Assembly (NCBI GenBank): GCA_014896375.1
Contig: JADBKN010000051.1
Location: forward strand, 62,001 to 126,000
DNA: 64,000 bases
DNA from: Bacillota bacterium
Lineage (GTDB): Bacteria > Bacillota > Sulfobacillia > RBS10-35 > Bu92
Direction of reading: 5' to 3'
Shown: piece after piece, positions 42,556 through 52,314 of the stretch
How positions within the stretch are numbered: the stretch's first letter is position 1
Layout: every line of letters starts with the position of its first letter
Translations under genes and position numbers: made by a program
The notes under the pieces: generated by a model
Seen by the model: only the letters and a program-made list of their open reading frames with translations
Told to the model about the DNA's origin: nothing
Databases searched by the model: none

Positions 42556-43836
42556 CTACCCGCGCCCCGCCGCCCGTCCCAACCGGGGCAAGAGCACCTC
42601 CGGCTCCGCGCGCTCCACCGTCCACGCCGCGGCGCCGTGCGCGCGCGCGAAGGCGTCCAACCCCGCGCGCAGCCGCCGCACCCGCGCGCGATCCGGTTCC
42701 ACTCCCGGCTCCAACGCGAGCCGCGCGATCCGCATCGTCGACGACCCTTTCTCCAAACGCGGGTCGATGCGGCCGATCAACGCGTCGCCCTCCACGATGG
42801 GCATCGCGTAATACCCGAAGGCGCGCTTCTCCTTGGGAGTGTACACTTCCCACGAGTACGAAAACCCGAAGAGATCCTCAAGCCGCCGCCGCGACCATAG
42901 CAGGTTGTCCAAAGGCGGCACGAAGGTGAGGCACGGCTCCACCTCGGCGCGCTCCAGCGCCGGCAGCGGCTCCGCATCCTCCTCCAGAATGAAGTACGGC
43001 CGCCGCACACCGTCGACGCGCACCTCGCGGAGAAGGCCCTGGCGCTTGTCCTCCTCCGCCAGGCGCCGGCGCTCGGCGGGGGGCGTCGCGCTCCACCCGA
43101 AGCGGAAATCGGACAGGTCGAACACCCGCAGGGCGCGGTAATATTTCCACCTCAACCGGCGACGGAACTCCGCCAGCGCCTCCGCCAAGCCGGGCAGGCC
43201 ACGCACGGCCTCGACCTGGCGCCACAACTCCGGCGGCAGCCGGCGCTCCGGAACGTCGTACGCCTTCTCGATCCCCCTGCGCCGCGAGACGACGACCCGC
43301 CCGCCTAAGAGGAGCTGGCCCAGGGGAGGGATGCCGTCGGGCCGTGGCGTGTCGCCCGCCGGCATGTAGCCCGCCGACCACGACTCCGACGGCGTGCCGA
43401 GCTGGCGCGCCGTCTGGTCGGGAGAGCGCGTGAGGCTCTCGACGATGCGGTCCAGCGCGACGCGATCCGTGTGGGGCGATGCCAGCGCCGCCCGCCAGAA
43501 ATGCTCCATCACGACGGCGTAGGTGGGCAGGTCTTCCACGGGCAGGATGCAGCGCGCCTGGCTCGCGTACTCGAACACGCGCCCCGCAGGGTACAGCGCC
43601 TCCAGGTCCGCGGCCCGGTACCCGGCCACCCGCGCCGCCAATACCAAATGTTGGTTCGGCGCGACGGCCGACACCGGATCCACCTGGACGCACTCGAGGC
43701 GGCGGATCGCGTCCAGCGCGCCCTCACGGCCCCGCAGTTCCTCCCGCCACGGCCGCCCCGCATCCACCGCATCCGCCTGCAAAAGCCCCTGGCGCCAGAG
43801 CAAAAGCCGCCTCAGGGCGCGCACGCCGATCGGCAA
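42556..43836 (-). CDS. Winged-helix DNA glycosylase of the AlkX/YcaQ (HTH_42) family
   Basis: A 426-residue protein with HTH_42-family blocks: ALRRLLLWRQGL, the catalytic Q-x-D motif in RRLECVQVDPVSAVAPNQHLV, ARVAGYRAADLEALY, FDLSDFRFGWSA and FVPPLDNLLWSRRRLEDLFGF. AlkX-type members unhook interstrand crosslinks and excise alkylated bases; AlkZ protects producers of azinomycin. The start is TTG 43834-43836 because AAGGAGG lies 7 nt before it and it gives the family N terminus. The upstream frame continues with no similarity. The gene is alone, with no biosynthetic cluster nearby. Confidence 0.85.
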   Translation of the reverse strand: MPIGVRALRRLLLWRQGLLQADAVDAGRPWREELRGREGALDAIRRLECVQVDPVSAVAPNQHLVLAARVAGYRAADLEALYPAGRVFEYASQARCILPVEDLPTYAVVMEHFWRAALASPHTDRVALDRIVESLTRSPDQTARQLGTPSESWSAGYMPAGDTPRPDGIPPLGQLLLGGRVVVSRRRGIEKAYDVPERRLPPELWRQVEAVRGLPGLAEALAEFRRRLRWKYYRALRVFDLSDFRFGWSATPPAERRRLAEEDKRQGLLREVRVDGVRRPYFILEEDAEPLPALERAEVEPCLTFVPPLDNLLWSRRRLEDLFGFSYSWEVYTPKEKRAFGYYAMPIVEGDALIGRIDPRLEKGSSTMRIARLALEPGVEPDRARVRRLRAGLDAFARAHGAAAWTVERAEPEVLLPRLGRAAGRG

Positions 43837-44194
43837 CGCCGCTCCTCCTTCCCGGCCATCGTAGACGAACACACGTTCGCCGTCAATCAAGCTGGGTGGG
43901 AGGGAGGGGTGCCGGTCCGGGAGACAAGGGGAGGGGGATGGGCAGGGAGCGGGTTCGGCTGGGAAAACGCCGGAGGGCTGGGAACGCGAGTTCAGCGGAC
44001 GGTTGCCTGCTCGCCGCGCGGCGCGTCGACGGGCGAAGCGCGGCGACCCCAGCGCCTCAGGAGCAACGGGGGAAGGGGGCGATCCCAGCGCGTTAGGCGC
44101 ATTTTGCGACTTCGCCCCGCCACATCCGGGGGTTGGGCTCGCCTTCAGGAGCATCCGATGCCCTATTCCGGGGGGCACCCTGTCCGACTGTTCT

Positions 44195-44268
44195 TTATGT
44201 CAACCAATAGGGCGCACACTGAGCCTAAGCCGGTGGGCGTAACGCATTATGTGAACTGATAGGGCGCA
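44195..44268 (+). repeat. Pair of 22-bp direct repeats 52 bp apart
   Basis: TTATGT(C/G)AAC(CA/TG)ATAGGGCGCA at 44195-44216 and 44247-44268: 19 of 22 positions match. The 52-bp period is close to five helical turns, so a bound regulator would sit on the same face. The second copy runs into the GGCGCA/TGCGCC palindrome. Confidence 0.7.
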
Positions 44269-44399
44269 ATGTGCGCCTTCCTCGTCACGGTCGAGTCCGA
44301 CGACGATGACCGCGTCGGCGGCCGCCCCCCGCCCCCACCCCCGCGCCCCTCGCCCGCGCCCCAAATACCGCTTGCGCGCTTGAATTGCTTTCCACTATC

Positions 44400-44427
44400 T
44401 TGAAACCAATATCTCGACCGGTTTCAA
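44400..44427. promoter_or_regulatory. Inverted repeat TTGAAACC-N12-GGTTTCAA upstream of dppA
   Basis: Exact 8-bp arms at 44400-44407 and 44420-44427, 78-105 bp before the dppA start and just after the possible -10 box. Position suits a repressor operator. The regulator is unknown. Confidence 0.5.
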
Positions 44428-44504
44428 TGTGGTTGAAGCGTGGTTCGTTGACGCTGACTGCGATGGGGGGCGGTCGCACCGTGGACAACCTTAGAAGGAG
44501 GACG

Positions 44505-46106
44505 ATGCGGCGGGCTTGGCGCATCGCCGCCGCGCTCCTGGCGGGAGCCGTGCTCCTGGCCGGGTGCGGGTCGGGCGGTTCCGGCTCCGCCGGCGGCGGC
44601 TCGGAGGCGCAGGGCGGCCAGGGCGCGCAGGGGTCGAACGTGGCCGTTTACGCCGTCACCACCGAGCCGATGATCTTCTGGGACCCCAGCGACGGGTTCT
44701 CCAACGAGATCATCGCCATGAACAACATGTACGAGACGCTCTTGCGCTATGATCCGTCGACGAACTCCTTCATCAAGGTGCTGGCGACGGACTACAAGAG
44801 CTCGCCGGACGCGCTCACGTGGACGTTCACGCTGCGCAAGGGCGTGAAGTTCCACACGGGCAAGACGATGACCAGCGCGGACGTGAAGGCGTCCTTTGAG
44901 CGCACCATCCAGCACGGCAAGGGCGCGGCCTACATCCTCGACCCGATCCAGTCCATCGACACCCCGGACGACTCCACGGTGGTCTTCCACCTCAAGTACC
45001 CGGCGCCGATGGACCTCATCGTGAGCTCGCCCTATGCCGCCTACGTCTTCGACACGGACGTCCTCAAGAAGAACGGCGACGACTGGTTCAACCAGCACCA
45101 CGAGGCGGGCACCGGCCCGTACATGCTGAAGAGCTGGAAAGAGAACGACGCCCTGGTCCTTGAGAAGTTCCCGGACTACTGGGGCGGCTGGAAGACGAAC
45201 CAGTTCGACACGGTGATCATCAAGCCCGTCGAGGAGACCTCGACCAAGATGCAGATGCTGCAGGCCGGCCAGGCGGATGTCGTCGACCAGCTGCCGTATG
45301 AGCAGCTGCAGGCGCTGCAGAACGATCCGAACGTGGAGATCGTCAAGACGAACTCCTGGCAGAACCTCCTGGCCTTCTTCAACACGAAGAAGAAGCCGCT
45401 CGACGATGTCCGCGTGCGGCAGGCGCTCTCGTACGCGTTCCCGTACCAGAGCGTGATCGACGACGTGATGCACGGTATGGCCACGCAGGCGCGCGGTCCG
45501 GTGCCGGCGGGCCTCTGGGGCCACGACGACAACCTCTTCCAGTACCAGGAGGATCTCGAGAAGGCGAAGCAGCTCCTGGACCAGGCGGGCGTGAAGCCGG
45601 GCCTCAAGCTGACGCTGACCTACACCTCCGGCGACGAGAACGAGCGCCGCGTGGCGGAGCTCTGGAAGGCGGAACTCGCGAAGCTCGGCATCACACTGGA
45701 CATCCAGGCCATGCCGTGGGATCCGCAGTGGCAGCTGGCGAAGGCCACGGATCCGCAGAAGCGCCAGGACATCCTCATGATGTACTGGTGGCCGGACTAT
45801 GCGAATCCGTATAGCTTCCTCTTCAACATGTTCCACAGCGAGCAGACGGTGAACTTCAACCTGGCGTACTACAGCAATCCGGACTTCGACAAGCTCATCG
45901 ACGATGCCAACCGGATCTCCGCCACCGACCGCTCGCAGGCGGAGGCCAAGTACGCCCAGGCGCAGGAGATCCTCGTCCGGGACGCGCCGGCCGTGTTCAT
46001 CTACGACCAGAGCTACGTGCGGCCGATCCGCAAGTCCTTCGGCGGCTACGTGGACAACCCGGCGTACCCGAACGTGGTCTTCTTCTACAACACGTACCGG
46101 AAGTGA
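44505..46106 (+). CDS. dppA: Peptide ABC transporter substrate-binding lipoprotein
   Basis: A 533-residue binding protein of the SBP_bac_5 family. Signal peptide with lipobox LLAGC at residues 19-23 (after MRRAWRIAAALLAGAVLLAG), then a Gly/Ser linker. Family blocks: FTLRKGVKFHTGKTMTSADV, the AGTGPYMLKSW block and QALSYAFPYQSVIDDV. It captures di- or oligopeptides outside the cell and passes them to DppBCDF. The ATG at 44505 has AGAAGGAGG upstream. Symbols follow the dpp naming by analogy; opp or nickel-type specificity cannot be excluded. Confidence 0.88.
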   Translation: MRRAWRIAAALLAGAVLLAGCGSGGSGSAGGGSEAQGGQGAQGSNVAVYAVTTEPMIFWDPSDGFSNEIIAMNNMYETLLRYDPSTNSFIKVLATDYKSSPDALTWTFTLRKGVKFHTGKTMTSADVKASFERTIQHGKGAAYILDPIQSIDTPDDSTVVFHLKYPAPMDLIVSSPYAAYVFDTDVLKKNGDDWFNQHHEAGTGPYMLKSWKENDALVLEKFPDYWGGWKTNQFDTVIIKPVEETSTKMQMLQAGQADVVDQLPYEQLQALQNDPNVEIVKTNSWQNLLAFFNTKKKPLDDVRVRQALSYAFPYQSVIDDVMHGMATQARGPVPAGLWGHDDNLFQYQEDLEKAKQLLDQAGVKPGLKLTLTYTSGDENERRVAELWKAELAKLGITLDIQAMPWDPQWQLAKATDPQKRQDILMMYWWPDYANPYSFLFNMFHSEQTVNFNLAYYSNPDFDKLIDDANRISATDRSQAEAKYAQAQEILVRDAPAVFIYDQSYVRPIRKSFGGYVDNPAYPNVVFFYNTYRK

Positions 46107-46171
46107 GCGCGGCGGCCGCGCCCCCGCGCCGCGGGCGCGGAGCCCGATGGGATCACACAGCGGGTCGCCCC

Positions 46172-46199
46172 GGCACCGGCCCCCCCGGGGGCCGGTGCC
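46172..46199 (+). promoter_or_regulatory. Strong intercistronic hairpin between dppA and dppB
   Basis: GGCACCGGCCCC (46172-46183) pairs with GGGGCCGGTGCC (46188-46199) around a CCCG loop, in a 140-bp spacer. No T-run follows, so it more likely stabilises the dppA message or causes partial termination, the usual way to make more binding protein than permease. Confidence 0.6.
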
Positions 46200-46246
46200 T
46201 CGCTTGCCGGGGCCGCGCGGCGGGGATGCGAAGGAGGTGAGCGGCT

Positions 46247-47272
46247 GTGGCCGCGTACATCGCTCGGCGGCTTCTTCTGGGCCTCGTCGTGATCTGGGGC
46301 CTGACGGTCGTGACGTTCGCCATCGCGCGCGTGGCGCCCGGCGACCCGGCCGCGCGCTGGGTGGGGCCGCACGCCACGGCCGAGCAGATCGCGCAGGCCC
46401 GCGTGGAGCTGGGGCTGGACAAGCCTCTTTACGTGCAGTACGCGCGCTACCTGGGCCAGCTGCTGCACGGGGACCTCGGCGTGTCCATCCGCACGCACCA
46501 GCCGGTGGCGGCCGACATCCGCACCTTCCTGCCGGCGTCCCTGGAGCTGACGGTCGCCGGCATGGCGCTGGCCGTGATCCTCGGCATCCCGCTGGGCGTG
46601 GCGGCCGCGGCGCGCTCCGGGCGGTGGCTCGACCACCTCACGCGGCTCACGTCCATCGGCGGCGTGTCGATGCCCACCTTCTGGCTGGCGATGATCCTGC
46701 AGCTCGTCTTCTTCAAGCAGCTGCATCTCTTGCCGCTCTCGGGCCGCATCGACACGATGACGCCGCTCCTCCACCCGGTGCAGCCCATCACCGGCTCCTT
46801 CCTCCTCGACGGGCTCTTGGAGGGCAACTGGCCGGTCTTCAAGGACGCGCTGGCGCACCTCATCCTGCCCGCGGTGACGCTCGCCGCCTACCCGCTGGGG
46901 CTGATCGTGCGCATGCTGCGCTCCTCGATGATCGAGACGCTCGGGGAGGACTACGTGCGCGCGGCGCGCGCGGCCGGCTTCAAGGAGCGCGTCGTCGTCT
47001 ACCGCTACGCCTTGAAGAACGCGATTGCGCCGACGCTTACCGTGATGGCGCTCACCTTCGCCTACTCGCTGACGGGCACGTTCCTCATCGAATCGGTCTT
47101 CGACTGGCCGGGGCTCGGCAACTACGCGGCGGAGGCCGTGATCACGAACGACTACCCCGCCATCATGGGCGTGACCATCGTGGTGGCGGTGATGTACGTG
47201 GCGCTGAACCTCTTGGTGGACGTGGTGCAGGCGCTCCTCGACCCGCGCATCCGGACGGGGGTGGCATCGTGA
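46247..47272 (+). CDS. dppB: Peptide ABC transporter permease
   Basis: A 341-residue permease with six helices. N terminus AAYIARRLLLGLVVIWGLTVVTF and the cytoplasmic EAA-like loop EDYVRAARAAGFKERVVVYRY are hallmarks of DppB/OppB. The start is GTG 46247 with a perfect AAGGAGGTGA 6 nt upstream. It overlaps dppC by 4 bp. Confidence 0.92.
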   Translation: MAAYIARRLLLGLVVIWGLTVVTFAIARVAPGDPAARWVGPHATAEQIAQARVELGLDKPLYVQYARYLGQLLHGDLGVSIRTHQPVAADIRTFLPASLELTVAGMALAVILGIPLGVAAAARSGRWLDHLTRLTSIGGVSMPTFWLAMILQLVFFKQLHLLPLSGRIDTMTPLLHPVQPITGSFLLDGLLEGNWPVFKDALAHLILPAVTLAAYPLGLIVRMLRSSMIETLGEDYVRAARAAGFKERVVVYRYALKNAIAPTLTVMALTFAYSLTGTFLIESVFDWPGLGNYAAEAVITNDYPAIMGVTIVVAVMYVALNLLVDVVQALLDPRIRTGVAS

Positions 47273-48180
47273 GCTCGACAGCGAAGGCCGCGTCGCCGGC
47301 GCCGGGTCCGCGCGCGCTGCCGGCCGCGGCGCGGCGGGCGGAGGGGCTCCGCCTTCTCTTGCGCAACCCGCTCGCGGCCGTGGGCGGGGTCACGGTGCTG
47401 CTTTTGGCGCTCCTCGCCCTCTTCGCGCCGGTCCTCGCGCCGGCGCCGGGCGACGCCTTCTCCGCCGTGCACCCGGCGCAGCAGCTCCTGCCGCCCGGGC
47501 CCGGCCATCCCTTCGGCACGGACGAGCTCGGCCGCGACCTCTTCACGCGCGTGCTCTACGGCGCGCGCATCTCGCTGGCCGCCGGCGCCGTCGCCATCGC
47601 CGCGGCGCTCGCCATCGGCGTGCCCTTGGGCGCCGTGGCGGGCTACGCCGGCGGCTTCTGGGACGAGCTCATCATGCGCTTTACGGACGTCGTGTTGAGC
47701 TTCCCTTCGCTTCTTCTGGCCACGGCCATCGCGGCCATGCTGGGGCACAGCCTCACGAACGCCGTGGCGGCGATCGCGCTCTCCTGGTGGCCGTGGTACA
47801 CGCGCATCGTCCGCGCGCAGGTGGTGTCGCTGCGGGAGCGCCCGTTCGTCGAGGCGGCGCGCGCGCTGGGCGTGCCCGGCTGGCGCATCGTCTTCGAGCA
47901 CCTCGTGCCGAACGCGCTGGCGCCGGTGATCGTGCAGGCCTCCCTCGACTTCGGCTCCGTGATCCTCACCCTCGCGGCGCTGAGCTTCCTCGGCATCGGC
48001 GCCCAGCCGCCGCAGCCGGAGTGGGGGCTCCTCATCAACACGGGGCGCAACTTCTTCCTGACGAACTGGTGGTACGTCACCTTCCCGGGTCTGGCGATCT
48101 TCCTCACCGTCGCCGCCTTCAACCTCTTGGGCGACGGGCTGCGGGAGATCCTCGACCCGCGCACGAGGGGGCGCGTGTGA
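47269..48180 (+). CDS. dppC: Peptide ABC transporter permease
   Basis: A 303-residue permease, the DppC partner. After a disordered N-terminal 25 residues come [21 protein letters not shown], the [21 protein letters not shown] block and the EAA loop [21 protein letters not shown]. About six helices. The start is GTG 47269 in a 4-bp overlap with dppB; the stop overlaps the dppD start (TGATG). Confidence 0.92.
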   Translation: MSSTAKAASPAPGPRALPAAARRAEGLRLLLRNPLAAVGGVTVLLLALLALFAPVLAPAPGDAFSAVHPAQQLLPPGPGHPFGTDELGRDLFTRVLYGARISLAAGAVAIAAALAIGVPLGAVAGYAGGFWDELIMRFTDVVLSFPSLLLATAIAAMLGHSLTNAVAAIALSWWPWYTRIVRAQVVSLRERPFVEAARALGVPGWRIVFEHLVPNALAPVIVQASLDFGSVILTLAALSFLGIGAQPPQPEWGLLINTGRNFFLTNWWYVTFPGLAIFLTVAAFNLLGDGLREILDPRTRGRV

Positions 48181-49271
48181 TGGCGGAGAAGGCGCGCGCG
48201 GCGGACGCGTACGCGGTAGGGGCGCGCGAGCCGTTGCTCTCCATCCGCGACCTCGCGCTCGACATCGCGGGGCCGGACGGGATGCGGCCCATCCTGCGCG
48301 TGCAGGCGCTCGACCTCTACCCGGGTGAGGTCCTGGGGCTTGTGGGGGAGACCGGCTCCGGGAAGACGCTGACGGCGATGGCCGTCGTGCAGCTCTTCCC
48401 CACGCCGCACGCGCGCATCACCGGCGGCAGCGTGCGCTTCCGCGGGCGGGAGCTCGTGGGCGCGGGGCCGCGGGAGCTCGCGGCCGTGCGCGGCCGGCGC
48501 GTGGGCGTGATCTTCCAGGACCCGTCCACCTCGCTCAACCCCGTGTTCCCGGTCGACGAGCCGCTCATCCGCGCGCTCCGCATCCACCGCGGCCTCAGCC
48601 GCGCGGCCGCGCGCGCGGAGGCGGAGCGGTTGCTTGAGCGCGTCGGGCTGCCGGGGCTCGTGGGGAAGGGGCGCTACCCGCACGAGCTCTCCGGCGGCCA
48701 GCGGCAGCGCGTGATGATCGCCCTGGCGCTCGCCGGCGACCCGGAACTGCTCATCGCCGACGAGCCGACGACGGCTCTCGACGTCACGGTGCAGGCGCAG
48801 ATCCTGCGCCTTTTAGCGGAGCTGCAGCGGGAGCGGCGCCTGGCCGTGATCTTCATCACCCACAACGTGAGTCTCCTCTCCGGCTTCGCGGACCGCGTGG
48901 CCGTCATGTACGCCGGCGACGTGGTGGAGTGCGGGCCCACGGCCGCGGTGCTCCAGCGCCCGCAGCACCCCTACACGCAGCTGCTCCTCGCCGCGGCGCC
49001 GCGCCTGGGCTCCGGCGCGCGGCGGCTGGCGGCCATCGAGGGCCTGCCGCCCTCGCTGCGGGAGCGGCCGCGGGGCTGCGCCTTCGCCGACCGCTGCCCG
49101 CGCGCGGCCGAGCGCTGCCGCGTGGAGGCGCCGCGGCTCGCGCCGGTGGGCGAGGGCGGGCCAGCGGGCGGGGGCGCGGCGACGGGCGACGGCCTGGCGG
49201 CGGGAGAGGGCCTGGCGGCCGGCGCGGGACACGCGGTGGCCTGCTTCTTCCCCGGAGGTGAGGCGCAGTGA
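48180..49271 (+). CDS. dppD: Peptide ABC transporter ATP-binding protein
   Basis: A 363-residue ATPase: Walker A GETGSGKT, signature [17 protein letters not shown], Walker [13 protein letters not shown], switch His in FITHNVS. The C-terminal oligopeptide-transporter domain has the Cys-rich segment [16 protein letters not shown]. The C terminus carries a repetitive Gly/Ala stretch ([15 protein letters not shown]). Overlaps dppC and dppF. An inverted copy of its 48700-49110 segment is found inside the downstream hyuA gene. Confidence 0.92.
   Translation: MAEKARAADAYAVGAREPLLSIRDLALDIAGPDGMRPILRVQALDLYPGEVLGLVGETGSGKTLTAMAVVQLFPTPHARITGGSVRFRGRELVGAGPRELAAVRGRRVGVIFQDPSTSLNPVFPVDEPLIRALRIHRGLSRAAARAEAERLLERVGLPGLVGKGRYPHELSGGQRQRVMIALALAGDPELLIADEPTTALDVTVQAQILRLLAELQRERRLAVIFITHNVSLLSGFADRVAVMYAGDVVECGPTAAVLQRPQHPYTQLLLAAAPRLGSGARRLAAIEGLPPSLRERPRGCAFADRCPRAAERCRVEAPRLAPVGEGGPAGGGAATGDGLAAGEGLAAGAGHAVACFFPGGEAQ
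48700..49110 (+). repeat. Source copy of the dppD-derived inverted duplication
   Basis: This segment of dppD, from just after the signature motif to the Cys-rich C-terminal domain, recurs in reverse at 50417-50846 with roughly 85-90 percent identity by eye and many small indels. This copy keeps the reading frame, so it is the functional original. Confidence 0.85.
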
Positions 49272-50260
49272 CGGGCGTGGGCGCGCTGCAGACCGAGGCG
49301 GCGGTGCTCGAGGTGCGCGGGCTCAAGAAGCACTTCCCCGTGCGCACGGGCCTCCTGCGCCGCGTGCGCGGCTGGATCGCGGCCGTCGACGGCGTCGACC
49401 TCGTCATCGAGCGCGCGGGGACGGCGCACGGCCTCGCGGGCGAATCGGGCTCCGGCAAGACGACCTTCATCCGCACGCTCCTCGGCCTCACGCCGCCGAC
49501 GGCGGGGGAGGTGCGCTTCTGGGGCCGGGACGTGCGCGGGCTCAGGGGGGCGGATCTCCAGGCCTTCCGGCGCCGGGTGCAGATCGTCTTCCAGGATCCC
49601 ACGGGGGCGCTCGATCCCCGCTGGACGGTGGGCCGCGCCGTGGCCGAGCCCCTGCGCGTCCACCGGCCGGACCTGCCGGAGGCGGAGCGCCGGGCGCGCG
49701 TGGCGGAGCTTCTGGAGCAGGTGGGACTGCTCCCTGAGCACGCGCGGCGCTACCCGCACGAGCTCTCCGGCGGGCAGCGTCAGCGCGTCGTCATCGCGCG
49801 GGCGCTGGCGCTGGAACCGAAGTTTCTGGTGCTCGACGAGCCGACGTCCGCGCTCGACGTCTCCGTGCAGGCGCAGATCCTGAACCTTTTGCAGGATCTG
49901 CGCGAGCGCCTCGGGTTGACCTATCTCCTCATCTCTCACGACCTGGCCGTGATCGACTTCCTCTGCGAGCGCACGTCCGTGATGTACCGCGGGCGCATCG
50001 TGGAGGAGGGGCCGGTGGCGCGCGTGCTGGCGAGGCCGGCGCACCCCTACACGAAGGCGCTCATCGCCTCCCTGCCGCGCATGGAGGCCGGCCGCCTGCC
50101 GGAGCCGCAGCTGAAGGCCGGCGGCACGGCTCCTGCCGGCGGCTGCCCGCTGGCGCCGCGCTGCCCGGCCGCGCAGGCTGTCTGCACACGGGAGGATCCG
50201 CCCTTCATCGACCTCGGCGGCGGCCACCGCGCCCGCTGCCACTTCGCAGGAGAGGTGTGA
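49268..50260 (+). CDS. dppF: Peptide ABC transporter ATP-binding protein
   Basis: A 330-residue ATPase with Walker A AGESGSGKTT, signature [17 protein letters not shown], Walker B FLVLDEPTSALD and switch ISHDLAV. VLEVRGLKKHFPVRTGLLRR at the N terminus is typical of DppF/OppF. The C terminus has the paired Cys CPLAPRCPAAQAVC. The GTG at 49268 overlaps dppD by 4 bp. Walker A is preceded by an unusual TAHGLAG where VALVG is typical, but the P-loop itself is intact. Confidence 0.92.
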   Translation: MTGVGALQTEAAVLEVRGLKKHFPVRTGLLRRVRGWIAAVDGVDLVIERAGTAHGLAGESGSGKTTFIRTLLGLTPPTAGEVRFWGRDVRGLRGADLQAFRRRVQIVFQDPTGALDPRWTVGRAVAEPLRVHRPDLPEAERRARVAELLEQVGLLPEHARRYPHELSGGQRQRVVIARALALEPKFLVLDEPTSALDVSVQAQILNLLQDLRERLGLTYLLISHDLAVIDFLCERTSVMYRGRIVEEGPVARVLARPAHPYTKALIASLPRMEAGRLPEPQLKAGGTAPAGGCPLAPRCPAAQAVCTREDPPFIDLGGGHRARCHFAGEV

Positions 50261-50416
50261 GCCGTTGCGCATCGCGACCGACATCGGGGGAACGTTCACG
50301 GATCTCGTGGGGCTCGATCCCGCCACCGGCGAGGTGATCGTCGCCAAGGTGCCGTCGACGCCGCCCGAATTCGAGCGCGGCGTGGCCGCGGCGCTCGACG
50401 CCGCCGCGGCCGGCCC

Positions 50417-50846
50417 GGCCGCGCGCGGGCAGCAGTCGGCGGGCAGAAGCCCGCGGCCGCTCCCGCAGCGAGAACGGCAGAGCCTCGATGGCCGCCAGCC
50501 GCCGCGCGCCGGGCCGGAAGGCGCGGCGCGCCGCGGCGAGAACGGCTGCGTGTGGGGTGCTGCGGGCGCTGGAGCTTTGCCACGGCGTGGGGCCCGCGCT
50601 TTCCACCGTCGCCCTTCCGGCGTACACTTGGTGTGGCAGCCACGCGGTCCGCGAACCCCGGAGAGGGAGACTCACGTTGTGGAGTGATGAAGATCACGGC
50701 CAGGCGCCGCTCCGCTGCAGCTCCGCTAAAGGCGCAGGATCTGCGCCTGCACCGTGGCGATAAGGAGCCCGTCCGTCGGCTCGTCGGCGATGAGCAGTTC
50801 CGGGTCGCCGGCGAGCGCCGGGCGATCATCACGCGCGCTGCCGCTG
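50417..50846 (-). repeat. Inverted, diverged copy of dppD inserted in hyuA
   Basis: Read on the minus strand this gives fragments such as [23 protein letters not shown] and [11 protein letters not shown] that match dppD 48700-49110 in order. Matching nucleotide runs include CGGCCGCTCCCGCAGCGAG. Small indels break the frame. The left junction has CGGCCGCGCGCGGGCAG in common with dppD, a possible microhomology. Confidence 0.85.
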
Positions 50847-52143
50847 TGAGATCGGCCGCGCCAACCGGCCGGACCTCTACAACATGCTCTACGAGAAGCC
50901 GAAGCCCTTCGTGCCGCGCCGCTGGCGCCTCGAGGTGCGCGGGCGCGTGGACGCGCTCGGCCGCGTCGTGGAGCCGCTCGCGGACGAGGACGTCGTCGCG
51001 GCGGCGGAGTTCTGCCGCGCGGAGGGCATCGAGGCCGTCGCCGTGGCGCTCCTCAACGCCTACGCGAACCCGGAGCTGGAGCAGGCCTGCGCGCGCCGCC
51101 TGCGGGAGCTCCTGCCCGGCGTGCACGTCACGGCCGCCACGGACATCTCCCGCCAGTGGCGGGAGTACGAGCGTTCCAACACGGCCGTCTTCAACGCCTT
51201 TGTGCAGCCCGTGGTGGCGCGCTACGTGGAGCGCCTCGGCGAGGCGCTGGACGCGCGCCGCGTGCCGGCCGGCGGCCGCTACCTCATGCAGTCCGGCGGC
51301 GGCACGATGGACTTCGCCGACGCCCGCCGCGTCCCCATCCACCTCGTCGAGTCCGGCCCCGTGGCCGGCGTGATCGGCGCCGCGTATGTGGGCCGCACCG
51401 TGGGCGAGCCGCGCATCGTGGCGCTCGACATCGGCGGCACGACGGCCAAGGCCTCTCTTGTGGAGGACGGCCGGCCGCGCATCGTGGACGAGTACGCTAT
51501 CGAGCGGCGGCCCGACTGGGCCGGTTACCCGCTCCAGGTGCCGACGGTCGACATCGTCGAAGTCGGCGCGGGCGGCGGCTCCATCGCCTGGGCGGACGAG
51601 ACGGGCGCCATGCACGTCGGCCCGGAGAGCGCCGGCGCCGACCCCGGCCCCGCCTGCTACGGCCGCGGCGGGCGGCGCCCGACGGTCACGGATGCGAACC
51701 TCGTGGCCGGGCGCATCGACGGCGACCGCTTCCTCGGCGGACGCATGCGCCTGGACCGGCGCGCCGCGGAGGCGGCGCTCGCGGAGCTCGGCGCGCGCCA
51801 CGGCCTGGACGCGGCCGCCACGGCGCGCGGCATCCTGCGCCTCGCGCACGCGCGCATGGGCCACGCCATCGAGATGGTCTCCCTGCGGCGCGGCCACGAC
51901 CCGCGCGATTTCACGCTCGTCGCCTACGGCGGCGGGGGGCCCGTGCACGGCGCCGCCCTGGCGCGCGAGCTGCGCCTGAAGCGCGTGCTGATCCCGCGCT
52001 ACCCGGGCGTCTTCTCCGCGTGGGGCATGCTTGCCGCCGACCTGCGCCGCAGCTGGAGCCGCACGCTGCCCGGGCGCGTGCCCGTGCCCGCGGCGGAGGC
52101 CGCGAGCCCGCTCCGCGCCGGCGCGGCGCAGGCCGCGGGCGCG

Positions 52144-52314
52144 GGGGACGGGACGTCGCCGACCGGGCGAAGCGAGCACTCGCGGGGCGCAGCGAGCGCG
52201 GGGGAAGGGACGTCGCCGGCCACGCGAAGCGAGCACTGTCGGGGCGCAGCGAGCGCGGGGGACGGGACGTCGCCGGCCGGGCGAAGCGAGCACTCACGGG
52301 GCGCAGCGAGCCCG
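52144..52314 (+). repeat. Three tandem 57-bp units within hyuA
   Basis: Units at 52144, 52201 and 52258 each encode 19 residues of the form GDGTSPxGRSEHSRGAASA. They differ at a few positions only. The insert lies between the two main HyuA domains, where homologues have a short linker. Confidence 0.9.

Larger units (their letters stand above)
43837..44504. promoter_or_regulatory. Long repeat-bearing region between the AlkX-type gene and dppA
   Basis: No gene in 668 bp. Contents: a 24-bp direct repeat (44042-44065 and 44078-44101, about 20 matches), a 22-bp direct repeat (44195-44216 and 44247-44268), a perfect inverted repeat GGCGCA ATG TGCGCC (44263-44277), and TTGAAACC...GGTTTCAA (44400-44407, 44420-44427). 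A candidate dppA promoter is TTGCGC near 44372 with TATCTT near 44396. The number of sites suggests layered control of the peptide transporter. Confidence 0.5.

Noticed and set aside
42460-42929. Plus-strand gene behind AGGAGG at 42435
   Set aside because: The encoded sequence is Pro/Arg/Ala repeats antisense to the AlkX-type gene; only the ribosome-site-like motif is of note.
52144-52314. CRISPR array
   Set aside because: Units are contiguous 57-bp coding repeats without unique spacers and keep the reading frame.
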